DNA from: Diplonema papillatum
Lineage: Eukaryota > Euglenozoa > Diplonemea > Diplonemida > Diplonemidae
Length of the DNA: 64,000 nt
Assembly: GCA_030068145.1 (NCBI GenBank)
Contig: JAPJBO010000074.1
Location: forward strand, 124,001-188,000
Direction: 5' to 3'
In this document: positions 37,640 through 48,603 of the stretch, in pieces
Numbering within the stretch: the stretch's first letter is position 1
Layout of the letters: the number at the start of each line of letters is the position of its first letter
Program-made: the position numbers and the translations under genes
Notes under the pieces: generated by a model
What the model saw: only the letters and a program-made list of their open reading frames with translations
Databases searched by the model: none
Told to the model about the DNA's origin: nothing

Positions 37640-38840
37640 CTTCAGCCTGGTGTAATTCTGGGGGGAAGTCTTAGTCCATTGTCCAGACAGAACAGTGTTT
37701 TTAACACATGTTTGATGCTAGCGTCAAGTTTTCTTCGAAAGAAGACGGCACATGGAAACAAAGAGAAGTGCAAACGAGGGAAAAGGGAGGGTAAGCCTCC
37801 ACGGTGGTGACGCGGCAGCCAGGGCAGAGACGCTCGCTGAAAGGATGCTCGCCTGCTGACTGCAATGCAGCCAGCGACCGGCTGTACCCAAGTTTCGCAA
37901 GCCCAGTTTAAAAGCCCCAACTTCGGCAACGCGGGGGAACCTGTCTTCGCCCTCAGGTTGTTGGCTTGGACTTTTTCCGGCTCATCTTTCGGAACATGTC
38001 ACGGACTGACGACCATGTCAAAACTGCTTTCCATCGCGGTACTTACTGTCGTTTCTCGGGCTCCGGGTGAGAGTATGCAAAAGAAAGTAAGGAGCGAGTT
38101 GGCTAGCAGAGACAGCGAACAAACCGACATCTTTTGAGCAATGTTCCGTGTTCTAAACGTTGGAGAGACCTCGAGGAGGGCCACTTTGGGTAACTCGTAG
38201 CAGGCACGGGTCGTGGCAAGCTAATTTGATTAGGTGTTAAAGGCGCGCCGCCCCTTTCGCGCGTGGTAATTGCGAGCACACGGAGCAGATTGAAGGGGGC
38301 GTCCATACGAACTTACCTCTTTCCTCGTGCGAGGGCAGCAGCGAAGGGACGAATTGGGAGGACGAGAAGCAAGAACGGGATGAATGACGTCCGTGTAGTG
38401 CGCATGAAACGAGCGGCCGGATACGATACTTGGAGAGCCCGGCACCGTGACGCGACTTCGAGGTCGCATCCACTTAGTGAGGTGGTGATGGTGACCTAAC
38501 ATACTTACCAGCCCAGGGGCTAGGTTGTGTAGGTACCTCCCATTACAACGCGATGGCAAACGACAGCAAGTGTCGGACTGGCTCGGCGCAGCCATACGGT
38601 GGAGTCCAGCCCCAAGGAGCTGGGGTTTGTTTGTGCGTGCCGGGTGATCGTTTTCCCACTTGTATATACCCTGGGTATATTCAGGTAAGGAATTCTGATC
38701 AACCACCAAAACACGCTGCCTACGCCTTTTTAGCCTGCACAATACATTGAAGGCCAGTAGGGTACCAACAGTCGAGTCTGCTCAGAATCTTCGTGTGCGA
38801 AGGGTTGCAGCAGCTGGTCATCACCGAGTACACGTTGCCA
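37640..38840. other. Intergenic interval
   Basis: No supported gene. Frames on both strands are short and lack motifs. A palindromic TATATACCCTGGGTATATTC-like word occurs near 38660. Confidence 0.35.
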
Positions 38841-38844
38841 CGGG

Positions 38845-39925
38845 TCATGTTGCGTGGTCGTAGCTGGTCTTCTTCGACGCGGCGGCCGCACGGTGGACCT
38901 GCGTCTCCAACGAAGCAAGCACCGTTTTGACGACGTGCATCCGCGTGAAGAGGGAGCTGTTGACCGGGTATTCCAGGTCCCGGTACGCGACTTCAAGCGT
39001 TTTCTCCAACACGAAGTACCGCCAGTCGCGGATATCTCGCAAGTACACGCCAATGGCCAGCAGACTGCCAGCGTTCGGGTCCGGTAGGACTAGACGATCC
39101 AGGAGGTTGAGAGACCAATCCCTTTTGAGCACCGCATCGCGCACGGGCAGGTAGTGCGGCAGCTCCAGCAGGCACCACCCGTCCTTCGACGCGGTCTGCA
39201 TCAGAGCCGCCGGCAGGATGTCGTTCTTCGCCCTGGCGGAGTCTTCGCCGTCGACGGCGAGCCCGGTGTCCTGCTCCGACTTCGCCGGAGCGAAGATTGC
39301 CGCGCGGCTTCGAACGGCCTCCTCCGACAAGTCGGGAACGTCCCTCTGCACGGCTATGCCCAGGTTCGGGAATAGCGCGGCCGCGATCTGGCGCCAGACG
39401 GCCGGATGCCTGCAGAGGGCCGCCCACTCGGGACCGACCTTGCTCAGGTCCAAAACGAGCGCCGCCGGCGTGAACTGCAGCACGCGGACCAGCAGCCCGG
39501 CGGGCAGCGGCCGCTTGGGCAGGGCCGCGGCGCTGCCGCTGTCGAAGGAGAGCAGCCGGTGGCAGATCTTGCACACGCGCGCGTCAACCTGGTCGCTCGA
39601 GCTGGCGCGGGCCCGGAGCTTCAAGGTCGCGGCGGAGCACTTGCCGCAGAAGACGTTGCCGCAGTGTCTGCAGTGGTGCCGCCGGCTCACGACGCCGAAC
39701 GCGCAGCAGCACCGCCCGCATAGCCGGAACGCGGTGTCGGGCTGCCACGCGTGCGGGCTCGAAGGGTACAGCGGCGAGACGGTCTCCGCACCCGCCGCCT
39801 CGCGCCATTCCCCCTTCGGGGTCTCCAGCCTGATGGCCCCCCTCCCCCTTCCTCTCCCCTCCTCGCGCGCCGTCTGGAGATTCTCACGGAGCCTCTCCGA
39901 GGGAATCTGCGAGGCTTGGACGAAT
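38845..39925 (-). CDS. FYVE zinc-finger / F-box-like protein, 5' exon missing
   Basis: The open frame ends at 38845-38847. After a basic linker it shows a FYVE finger: FRLCGRCCCAFGVVSRRHHC, RHCGNVFCGKCS, and ARVCKICHRLL, with the diagnostic RRHHCR and RVC motifs and eight Cys but without the N-terminal WxxD. Next comes an F-box-like helix run (LLVRVLQFTPAALVLDLSKV…WAALCRHPAVWRQIA), then an unassigned 180-residue region. FYVE domains bind PI3P on endosomes; the F-box could recruit an SCF ligase. No ATG lies in frame near the 5' end, so at least one upstream exon exists; a possible acceptor is at 39926 (GCAG|A). Confidence 0.78.
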
Positions 39926-39999
39926 CTGCATGCAGGGTGGCTGTTCAACGGGCGAAACACCTTTACGACCCCAGGGTGTCGAAAGTACCCTTGGAGTAT

Positions 40000-41520
40000 C
40001 ACCCCATCGTAAGTTGTTGTTCGGATATCTTCATTCCTTTCCTCTCATTGAACAAAACCCACAGTGCTGCAATGCACAGGGCAGCAATGCCCAACACTGA
40101 TGGCCGATAGAGATTCTTGTGTCAATACGGAGCTGGTGGTATACAGGTGGAATAGGGAGTGCAAGAAGGTGCTGGTGGAATGGTTTGTGTGCTCAATCAT
40201 CCCGCTGGTTTCGGTTGCAGGTCCTTTAGCCACGGACACGCTACGGAACGTCGGTCTGAGAATCCACGTGCTCTCTGTCTTGCTTCTGGTATTGTAGCAT
40301 CGCGGAACGGTTCTGGAAAGGCAGGATATTTCTCAAGGACTTGATATGACGTGAACGAAAGCGCCCGGAAAGAGGCTCGACGGGGGGAGTGGTGGCATGG
40401 GGGAGCCAGGCTAGTAGTGAAGATGTTAGTGAGAATATTAAACTGAAACCCCATCAGCATCCAAGAGACAAGGACAAGCGTGCCCACCCAGTCACACTCG
40501 CTACTTATTTTTTTCAAGCGGCTACAGGAAAGCCTGCTACACGGGAGCCAAGCTTCACGTGTTCGGCGGTACTGCAGAGCCACGGGCCTACGGGTCAAGT
40601 GGCTACCGATTTCCCAAACTAAAGCATCAAGGCTTGGCGCACCTTGGGGCTTGGCGCTCGCGCTGAACACAAGCTCGTCGAGACGGTCAGCCGCAGGGCA
40701 GAGCGGACGGGGTTGTGGCGCTGAGCTGCCTCCGACTCAAGCTTTGCAAGCTGTGGTTGACCGTCACGTTCCTGGACCAGGAGCGGCCTTTTTCTTTCTC
40801 TTCTTTCTTCTCTCAAGCGGCTACAGCGATTCGCACTGGCCTTTTGCGCGGCGACAAGCTTCCCTCCGGTATATCGCTTTTTCACAACAAAGCGCAGCTA
40901 CCTTGGAATCAGGTTTATCCGGTAAAACGGCCGAACACTCCACCTGGGCCGAATTTGTGCCTCATACGCGGATCGGGTTCATGACGGGTGGTCGAGCCTG
41001 TTCTGGACGCTTTCGCAGCGGGGACGGAGAAGGTATTTATTTTGGTATAGCACCTGCCTTGTTGGAAATGCGTTGCAAATCTCAAACAAGGAAATGTTGT
41101 AGCTCCCACATGTCGAGTTGCTTCGGCATCTTTGTTGAACGCTTACGCCCGCCACTGAACCCAGATTCACCTGTGCTTCGTGTGGGCAACAGCACATTTA
41201 CCTCCTTTGATCTTTTGCAGCTGGCAGCCTCCTCAAGTATTTCCTACAAAGCAGGTGCTTATACAACAAAAAAAACCCGCTTTGTAGTTGTGTTGTTTTC
41301 CCTCGAGTATTTTTCAGTCCGGGGTGAACCTTGCTGTGTTGTTGTGCGCAGCTTCCGGTTAACGTTGCATGCCGTAATGCGGTTTCCCGTGACGATCCGA
41401 GATCAGATTCCGTCGTAGTTTCACAAGGTTGGCCCGCGATTAAAAAGGCGGCAGTTGGTTCGTTTCTGCGGGAGCCCACTTCTACGGGGGGTCGAGCCGC
41501 CAAAGACCGAGAGCCGTGGC
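40000..41520. other. Intergenic interval with repeats
   Basis: Contains a diverged unit of the 150-bp repeat (about 40160-40265), the shared segment at 40573-40690 and a family A copy (41128-41272) followed by an inverted family A end (about 41275-41320). The missing first exon of the FYVE gene should be here but I could not find it. Confidence 0.45.
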
Positions 41521-41523
41521 AGC

Positions 41524-42963
41524 TCACTTGGCGACAGATTTCACGATTTTCCCCATGAGGTAGTTCATCTTGTTCGACATGATAGGCTGCCCGCGCTTCG
41601 TCTTTTCCTGCAACCGGTTGTGCTGGTTCATCCGCCGTTTGCGGGCTTCTTCCACCTTTTTCTTGTGCGCTTCGATCTGTGGGTTGGGCGTGCATTCGGC
41701 TGAATTTATGCTCAGTGATTGCGTGAGCTCAACGTGACGGGTTTCCCCGGTTGACGAGTTGAAGTCCCGTCAGGTCCTGGACGTGTAACCTGCATGTGAC
41801 ACTGTCCAAGTTTCGCGAAGCCTTTTCTGGCAGTAGGGTGTCTTGTGGATGTGCGCACTAGCGGAACTCACCTGCTTTGGTAAGTTTCATGTAGTACGCT
41901 GCCAACTACTAATTCTTAGTATCAACAATGCATTGTTAACACAAAAAACAGGGGAGATCTCATTCTCTTGCATCGGGCCGTACAGTTAACCGCAATAGGT
42001 CTCCTAGGCTAAAAGCCTCTGGCCGACAGAACAATGTAGGTAAGGGAAGTCGGCAAACTGGATGCCGACCGTAACTTCGGGAAAAGGATTGGCTCTGAGG
42101 ACACATGCGGGATTGTCAGTGCGGGTCAGGTCTGGGCTCAGGTTGAAGGTGCTGTGAGTGGTGCTCTCGGGTGCTACCCGCGGCTCCTGATCTACTACGA
42201 GTCCAAAGAAGAATTCGCAGTGGCGCTCAGACTCCCCCTAAAAGGACCCTAGAAGACCCCTGTTTTGCCGGAAAAGGCCACTCAGGTGGTCCTAAAATGC
42301 TCGGGAAATCCAAAATAACTGGTCGGATGCTCGTTTAGGCTGAAATAATGGCTAAGTAGCAAATACCAAAAACAGAAAGCTAAAGCTCGTGAACAATCTC
42401 TTTTCATGTGTCTGCACACACAGCAACCAGGTGGCTGTAAACTAGTCACAGGCAGAACTACCTCTGTCACGAAAGACCATGCATACTTCTTTCGCACGTC
42501 GAATTCTCTCCTCCTCCTGGCTCTGCTTGTTCTTAAGGAACCTGGCCTGCGTGACGGTGAACGGGTTGCTCGGGTCGCCCTTCGCCATTTTCGCAGCAGG
42601 GGCGTCCTCTTCCGATTCGTCGCCGTCACCAGGAGCAACACCATCCGGCTGCGCTTCCCGCTCCAGCTCCGCGAGTTTCTCGGCCTCTTCCTTGTCCTTT
42701 CGCTTGCGCTTCCTCGCTTGGCGAGGCTTCGCGCGGTCCTTTTCGGCCTGCAGTTTCTCCTCGTAGGCTTCCTTCTTCTTCTTGAACTCCGGAGTCTCCT
42801 CCATGCCCATGCTCTTGAGCAGCTGCGCGTACTGGTTAAGCACCTTCCCTTCCTTCTTCCGCTTGTCAACCGCGCGATCCTCGGCGAGTTGCTTGGATCG
42901 GAGCACCTTTGCATATCGGCTCACCTCCTTTCCGACGCCTCCCACCGAGCGCCGTGAGCTCAT
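41524..42963 (-). CDS. Fyv7/CCDC59 (TAP26)-like rRNA-processing protein
   Basis: Exons 42487-42963 (159 codons) and 41524-41676 (51 codons including stop), joined in phase 0 through GAA|GTATGC and CCCACAG|ATC; 209 residues. Highly charged, with coiled-coil segments (KKKKEAYEEKLQAEKDRAK) and a nuclear-type basic run (RQARKRKRKDK). The C-terminus EKTKRGQPIMSNKMNYLMGK matches the conserved end of the family (KxKKGQPxxxxxMxYLLxKI). Known members act in small-subunit pre-rRNA processing in the nucleolus. Homology is limited to that tail and the composition, hence moderate confidence. Confidence 0.72.
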
Positions 42964-42993
42964 TGTCGGTCCGGGTTGCGCGCTCTGCAGTCG

Positions 42994-43024
<31 letters not shown>

Positions 43025-43049
43025 TGTGCGGTGTTCTTTCCTGTTTTCT

Positions 43050-43165
43050 TTTGGAGTTAAAGTTCGCTTGAAATTCCGGGGATTAAGGGTCTCCGTGTGA
43101 CCGTTGGTAAATGGGTACTCTTTGAGCAAGAAAGGGCTATATGGTTGCGGGTTGTATATTTGGTG
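43050..43165 (+). repeat. Repeat family D copy next to (TG)n
   Basis: A (TG)n tract at about 42998-43023 precedes the copy, which has the same GTTCGCTTGAAATTCCGGGG, GGGTCTCCGTGTGACCGT and GAGCAAGAAAGGGCTATA words as 19935-20050. Confidence 0.85.
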
Positions 43166-43810
43166 CACGCTTTCGTTTGGGTTATGGCTAGCCATGTCCG
43201 GGACTGTTTGTAACCGACACCAAGTAAATTACTTCAAGGAGTGTAGCCTTGGTCCCCCTTTTATTGGATGATCGTGGTTTCGCACAGGACGCGCCATCCA
43301 AAAACCTGCCGTGCCCTACGCTACGGCTTTTTCGCCCGGGATATGTGCTGGCGAAACGGGTGAGTCAACTCCCTGAGAAGACCACCGACACACCGCTGTG
43401 CCTGCGCTGAAACGAGTGCGGGACACGGCCCAAGCCACTCTGACAGCCCCCCAGACGCAAACGCCCTGACTCAAACTCAGGGCTTGAGTCAAAAACCACC
43501 GGAAGAAGGGGCTGCAGAGCAGGCTAACCCTATGTTATCATAGCCTTCCATAGTACCCCCCTTGTCTTTCGTTACTTCCCCCCCTACCCACCCTTTCACC
43601 TGTTTTTCATTATCTTCCCGGCATAAGCAGCCCAGTAAAGCTGGCCTCTTCCTCTCCTTTCCTTTTTTGGGTTCTTCCTTTGATGACGGCACCACCGTTT
43701 GCGTTTGTGTGTTCTCATGTCTTCAATTCGTTTCCAAAAAAGAAAGGATAGAAGGAAAAGGTGCCTCATCTAAAAAAAAAAAAAAAAAAAAATGTCGCAA
43801 GTAGGCGCAG
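43165..43810. other. Intergenic, ends in an A-run
   Basis: No gene seen. An A20-21 run at about 43771-43791 (plus strand) suggests the tail of a plus-oriented retroposed sequence upstream of it, not further identified. Confidence 0.35.
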
Positions 43811-44017
43811 GAAGTACCGGCTAACCACTCCAGATGGCACCCATTTGCTCTCTAAGGTGGCTTCGGTACTCTGATGGGGACCGCAACAGGTGGACCAGAC
43901 AGTTGCTGCGCATCATGAAGCGGGAGGACACAGAATTTTACAACATTGGTGGAAATCGGATCTTCGTCGCTAGACCGTATCACAAGCTAGGTTTTAGCTT
44001 CACCACCGTCGGTCCCG

Positions 44018-46903
44018 CTACACGATGGGAGATGATCTTCCTCTATTTGATGGAGGGCTCAGCAGACATCTCTTCACTCCTCCCTGAGACCTTGGCTCAC
44101 AACATGATCTCTCTTCCTCATATCTCCAACTCCATGCCTTTCCAAGATTGGTGGCAAACCAGGTCGGGGGCCCAAACCACTGCCCCCCGTTAGAAAACCA
44201 ACCTCTTCTCTTGAGTGCCTGCGGGTTTGTTTCTGGTGCTGGTGCGTTTTTCGGGGGGAGTGGCTCTCGTTTTGGGGGAGGTGCCTGCGGGTTTGTTTCA
44301 GGTGCTGAGGCGTTTTTCGGGGGGGGGAGCTCTCGTTTTTGGGGGGGTGCCTGCGGGTTTGTTTCGGATGCTGTGGCGTTTTTCGGGGGGGGGAGCTCTC
44401 TTTTTTGGGGGGCTGTGCGGGTTTGGCGTTTTTCGGGGGGCTGGGGGGTTTTCGCGGCTGCCTGCAGCTTGAGCGCCTGTGTGTGTGGATTGAGGCCTTT
44501 TGGTAGCCCTTGCTTTTTTGGTGGGGGTCGGCCTTTTCCGGGGGGATCCAGGGGCTTCGAGGTGGCCGGGGCGGTCTCCCCCTTGCGGACCTGCGGCTTC
44601 GGGGTTGGGACGACCGGTGGCAGCGGCGGCACGACCGACGAGGATGGCGTGTCCTGGACCCCCGACGGGTCCCGCCTGGTCCCCGCCGACTGCTGTCTTT
44701 GTCTGTACGGCTCGGACGGGGCTGCCCTCGGTGGTGCGCATCGCCAGCCGTCGCGCGATGATGCCGTGCCCACCCTGCCTGCTTCGAGTGGCTTGAGGGT
44801 GGCCTTCCTCGCCGCCTCTGCCTCCTCGACCCGCATGTGGGTGTCGTGTTGGATGGGGGGGTGCTGTGGGGGGATCCCCTCTTGGGGTTCGCCTTTCCAG
44901 CCTGCCTTGGGCGCAGGGGAGCCACCCGCACTCCCTCTGCCGTTCCGGCCGCGGCGTGCTGGGGGGGCTGGGGTGCTACCGTTTCTTTTGGGGGTGCTGG
45001 CGGCACTGGGGGTGTTGCCGTTGAGGGGGGGACTTCGCCTTCCCGTCGCGTCGCCTTCGGTGGCTCGACGTCAGCCTGCGCGCCGTCCGAGGCCGGCATC
45101 TCCTCGTCTTCCGGGACGGCTGCTTGCTTCTCCGGGGGCGCCCGCCCCGGCGCACCCTCCGTGTCCCCAAGGAGGGAGCCACCCTCCCCAGGGACACAGA
45201 GAATGCGCTCCTCCGGCGCTGCTGCGGGCCCTGCCGTCTGTCCGGCCGCCGCTGGTGAGCCCCCCCTAGGGGGCACCGCTGGACTTCCCTCCCTGACCCC
45301 CGAAGGCCGGTGCAGGAAGTCGCTCTGCCTAGCAAAAGGGTGATAGAGCCGAACCCCTCCGCCCCCCTGGGTGTGTGTGTTGGTGGTGGTGGTGTGCATG
45401 CCGGGTGCCCTTGGTCCGGCATGCGTGTGGTCGGTCGTGACGGCTGGCCCGCTACAGCTCGCACGTGACCCGGGTGTGTGGCGCTGGGGGGGGACTCGGG
45501 GGATCGGCTCTACCCCCCCAGTGATCGGCATCACTTCCCCTTGCACCCGCCCCCGAGGGTCAGCTTGGGCGCCGGGCGCTCGTCCCTCATCTCCCTGCCC
45601 CCCCTCCTGTGGTTGTTCGTCATTCGGGGGGAAAATGTTTCTTGGGGGGGGGGAGGGGCGGTGGTCCCTGCGCTGCCGGGGCCTGCGGTCCACCGGGGGC
45701 GCCTCCGCCTCCGCCTTCCGGGGCACCGCCGTCGCCTCCGCCGCCGCTCGCGACGCTGCTGCTGCTGTTGCTCCTGCTGCTGCCGCCCCCGCCGCCGCTG
45801 CTGCTGCTGCTGCTACTACTGCTACTGCTGCTGCTGCTGCCTGCCCCGTCGTCCGTGGAGATTTCGTCCAGCTCGAGTTCGCCTTCCTCCACCCTTCGCG
45901 CCCCGAGGTGCACGTCCGCGTTCACGAGGGCGATGCGGGCCACCGCCCTCGCCACCACGAAGCTGAGCCTGTGGAACGCTAGGTGGGAGACCGCCGCGTA
46001 GGTCTCCCAGTCGTGCCTCCTGTGCACTGCGTTCACTAGCGCCCGCAGCTCGGGCAGGGCCGACTCGCCCCAGGCGCCGAAGGTGTCCACCACCATCGGG
46101 ACCAGCAGCAGGTCCTGTTGCTCAGGAGCCTCCGCCAGGATGGGGCCGTCGTACGTCCGCCGCTTGACGGCCTCGTACTTCGTGGCCGCCCCACCCTCGG
46201 TCTCCGCCGCCTTCTTCACCGCGTTCGCCTGCAGCGGGAAGGTGATCGCCACGTCGATCAGCCTCCTCTTCTCTCCGCGCGTGTACGCTACGTCGACGCG
46301 CTTGTTCCTGTGTGGGTGTTTTGTGAAGGGCCGGTCCTCTAGGACCGGGCAGAGTAGCGCCTCTCTGTGTGTGTGCGCCCGCGTGCGCAGCCCCGCGTTG
46401 AGGCACGTCAGGGAGTGGTCCCCGAAGCGGTCGGCCTCGGCCGCCCCGCAGAGCCGGCACTCGCGTGCCTGCGGCGCCAGCTGCATCCCCAGCCGCAACC
46501 TCACTGCCACTGTGAGCTCGGCTGGGGACATCCAGAGGTCGTCCGGGGCGTTGTGTGCCCCGTAGAGCCACGTGGAGGCGTGCTTGGCGGCACAGCTGCG
46601 GATCCTCGCCTGGCCCCTGACCCCGACGAGCGGATCCCTCAGCAGGCCCGCCTGCCTGGCCACGGAGATCTTCCCATTCCATTCCTTCTGCCTGCGTGGC
46701 GCGCCCGCTGCCCCTGCTTGCAGTGAGTCTCTGACCTCGGTCAGGACTTCCGGGTAGAGTGCAAGTCTGGGGCAGGCGAGCGACGATAAAAAAAAAATAT
46801 CAAAGCAAAAACTTTTTTTTTTTTGTTTTGTTACGGCGGAGCCTGCGCATCCTTCACGATTGGTTACGTACCGGTGAACTAGGTCGGGGGTTCCTTGTGC
46901 CAC
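44018..46903 (-). mobile_element. Decayed LINE with restriction-like endonuclease
   Basis: Minus-strand frame 46903-45620 (427 codons) keeps only the C-terminal part of a non-LTR element: the zinc-knuckle-like CRLCGAAEADRFGDHSLTC, then a PD-(D/E)xK-type endonuclease core (RVDVAYTRGEKRRLIDVAIT), then a Ser/Gly tail encoded by a (CTG)n tract (45745-45842). No reverse transcriptase remains, so it is 5'-truncated. Downstream 45726-44018 is a Pro/Lys-rich frame with three 22-23-residue repeats (KRELPPPKNA…ETNPQAPP) and a frame change near 44.8 kb; poly-G runs make indels likely. It may be an extended tail of the same ORF or an ORF1-like piece of another copy. Confidence 0.65.
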
Positions 46904-46959
46904 CCGATTTCTTCCTGTGGACTAGGAGTTTCTTCCGGGAGTCCATCCCCGAACGCCTT

Positions 46960-47038
46960 GAAAGTGTCATCTGTGGGATTCGAACCGTCGTATGGCTGTT
47001 TGGTATTCTGTCGTCCCACCACTAGACCAGGTGCCCCC
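46960..47038 (-). other. tRNA-like sequence with A and B boxes
   Basis: On the minus strand TGGTCTAGTGGTGGGAC (A-box-like) is followed about 35 nt later by GGTTCGAATCC (B box). The arms do not pair as in a working tRNA: two T-stem mismatches and no acceptor stem. It ends ATGACACTTT. More likely a tRNA-derived SINE head or tRNA fossil than a functional gene. Confidence 0.45.
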
Positions 47039-47171
47039 CTTACTTTTTTTCGAGACTGGAGGTCCTATGAACATGCAATGTGAATAGCCTCTATTCGAGC
47101 CAACCCCACTTTTCTCTACTGTATTGTTTTTGAACTAGATAATAGCGCGGAGCTGGCTTTTTCTCCCCTTG

Positions 47172-47256
47172 GGAAAATGTATATGGGTGGCAGAGTGAGC
47201 GGGTGTCGGCCTTCAGGCCGGTGTGTCCGGGTTCAAACCCCGCCCATGACACTTTT
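47172..47256 (+). other. Second tRNA-like sequence
   Basis: TGGCAGAGTGAGCGGG (A-box-like), a GGCC…GGCC hairpin, and GGGTTCAAACCCC (B box). The flanks ATGGG/CCCAT can pair as part of an acceptor stem, but no proper seven-base anticodon loop forms. It also ends ATGACACTTTT, like its neighbour on the other strand. Confidence 0.45.
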
Positions 47257-47261
47257 CCGGC

Positions 47262-48600
47262 CGAAGATTATTTCGAGGTTTGCTGTCGTTTCGGGGCCTG
47301 ATGTGCCCGAAATTTGCGTTTTTTGCGGAGTTTCTCAGCCCCCCGGAGAAATACCGGAGGGGGGGGCGGCGGGAAAAGGCTGCCCCAGGGCGGCCCCCCC
47401 CCGTGCTGGGCCCCGGGTAAGAGGCCAAACTTTACACCCGAACTTAACTTAGCTGATCGGCTACGGGTCCTATAGTTTCTCCTTCCGGGTCCTGTAGTTC
47501 CTCCTGCCGGGTCCTATAGTTCCTCGTATAGTTCGTACAGGACTACGTTGGCCAGGCGATGCGAAACCCTGCTCTGTGCTCTGAGAGCTCATCAGAACCG
47601 CGGTCGAAACATCGCCAAGAAATTCCGGTAGTAGGTGCTGCCGCCCTTGTCCTGCATTTCGACCGTTCCGTGTTGGAAACACTAAGACTATCGCCGCAGC
47701 TGCAAGGCTGCTGGTGCGATGCCGTCCGCAAGTGCATGAAGAACGCCTCGCAGTGTAGGTTATCTCTGGGACACGCAGACCTCGGGTCTGTGATCTGTAT
47801 GTCGCATTTCCCGACTTTTTCCGCTTCTTCTGCGGGTCTTATCGGCCTGGACGCGTCCGGCCTGCCTGTGTACTGAAAGAGAAGAAGAAAAGACGGCAGC
47901 TAATATGGTACGCTGATACGGCGTGCTGGATGTGCGCGGAAGCGAACGTCCTCCGTGGTTATTTGTGTTTCCTCCCGCAATTTTCCGGCAAAAGGGGGGC
48001 GTCGATTCGGTGAAAGTAGGGTGGCGAAGAAAGCAAACAGCACAAGGTCGTCTTCGCGTCGACGGAAAGATGTTTGCTTTCGTCCCGCGCGGTTAAAATG
48101 AAAGAAAGCCGCAGCTTCCTGTGTAAGTGTTGTGAAGTGGTTGAGTTTGATGGCAGGTGGCGGTTGTCAAGACGCCTCGCTTTGTGTGCCTGGAGCTGGC
48201 CTTTTGCTGGGTACTGATTTCCTCAGCAGGCACTAGCCTTCTGCAAACTCCGAGCTCGCGCATTCGGTCTGTTTAAGTATCAGATCCAGCCTCGAGTGTT
48301 GTGACGTGGTTGAGTTTGATGCGTGCTCAGCAGGCACTAGCCTTGCAAACTCCGAGCTTGCGCATTCGGTCTGTTCAAAGTACCAGGTCGAGTGTGCTGC
48401 ACCCACAACGCGCACAATGCCGGACGCTTGCGGGGCACAGCCGTAAAAGGCGAGATGATGGGGCATTGGCTTACTCTATCAAAGGACAACACCACAAGGC
48501 ATGCAAAGGGAAACCTGAAAAGCGGTGTCAGTGACCCACTTTTTAGCTCCGCAAACCCGCACTGTGTGCGAGTCGCTTTGCGCGGTGTGCATCGCTCCTC
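47262..48600. other. Intergenic interval with local repeats
   Basis: Holds three 22-nt tandem units (GGGTCCTATAGTTCCTCCTG-like, 47465-47535) and a direct duplication of about 100 nt (GTGGTTGAGTTTGATG and GCAGGCACTAGCCTT…GCGCATTCGGTCTGTT at about 48128-48285 and 48297-48385). No supported gene. Confidence 0.55.
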
Positions 48601-48603
48601 TCC

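Noticed and set aside
43834-44193. 120-codon plus-strand frame after the A-run
   Set aside because: Reads fairly like protein but is isolated, without splice signals or a known family.
44148-45269. 373-codon plus-strand Gly-rich frame
   Set aside because: It is the complement of the Pro/Lys-rich LINE-associated frame; GC-rich repeats leave few stops on either strand.
46960-47256. Functional tRNA genes
   Set aside because: B boxes are good but acceptor, T-stem and anticodon arms do not fold correctly.
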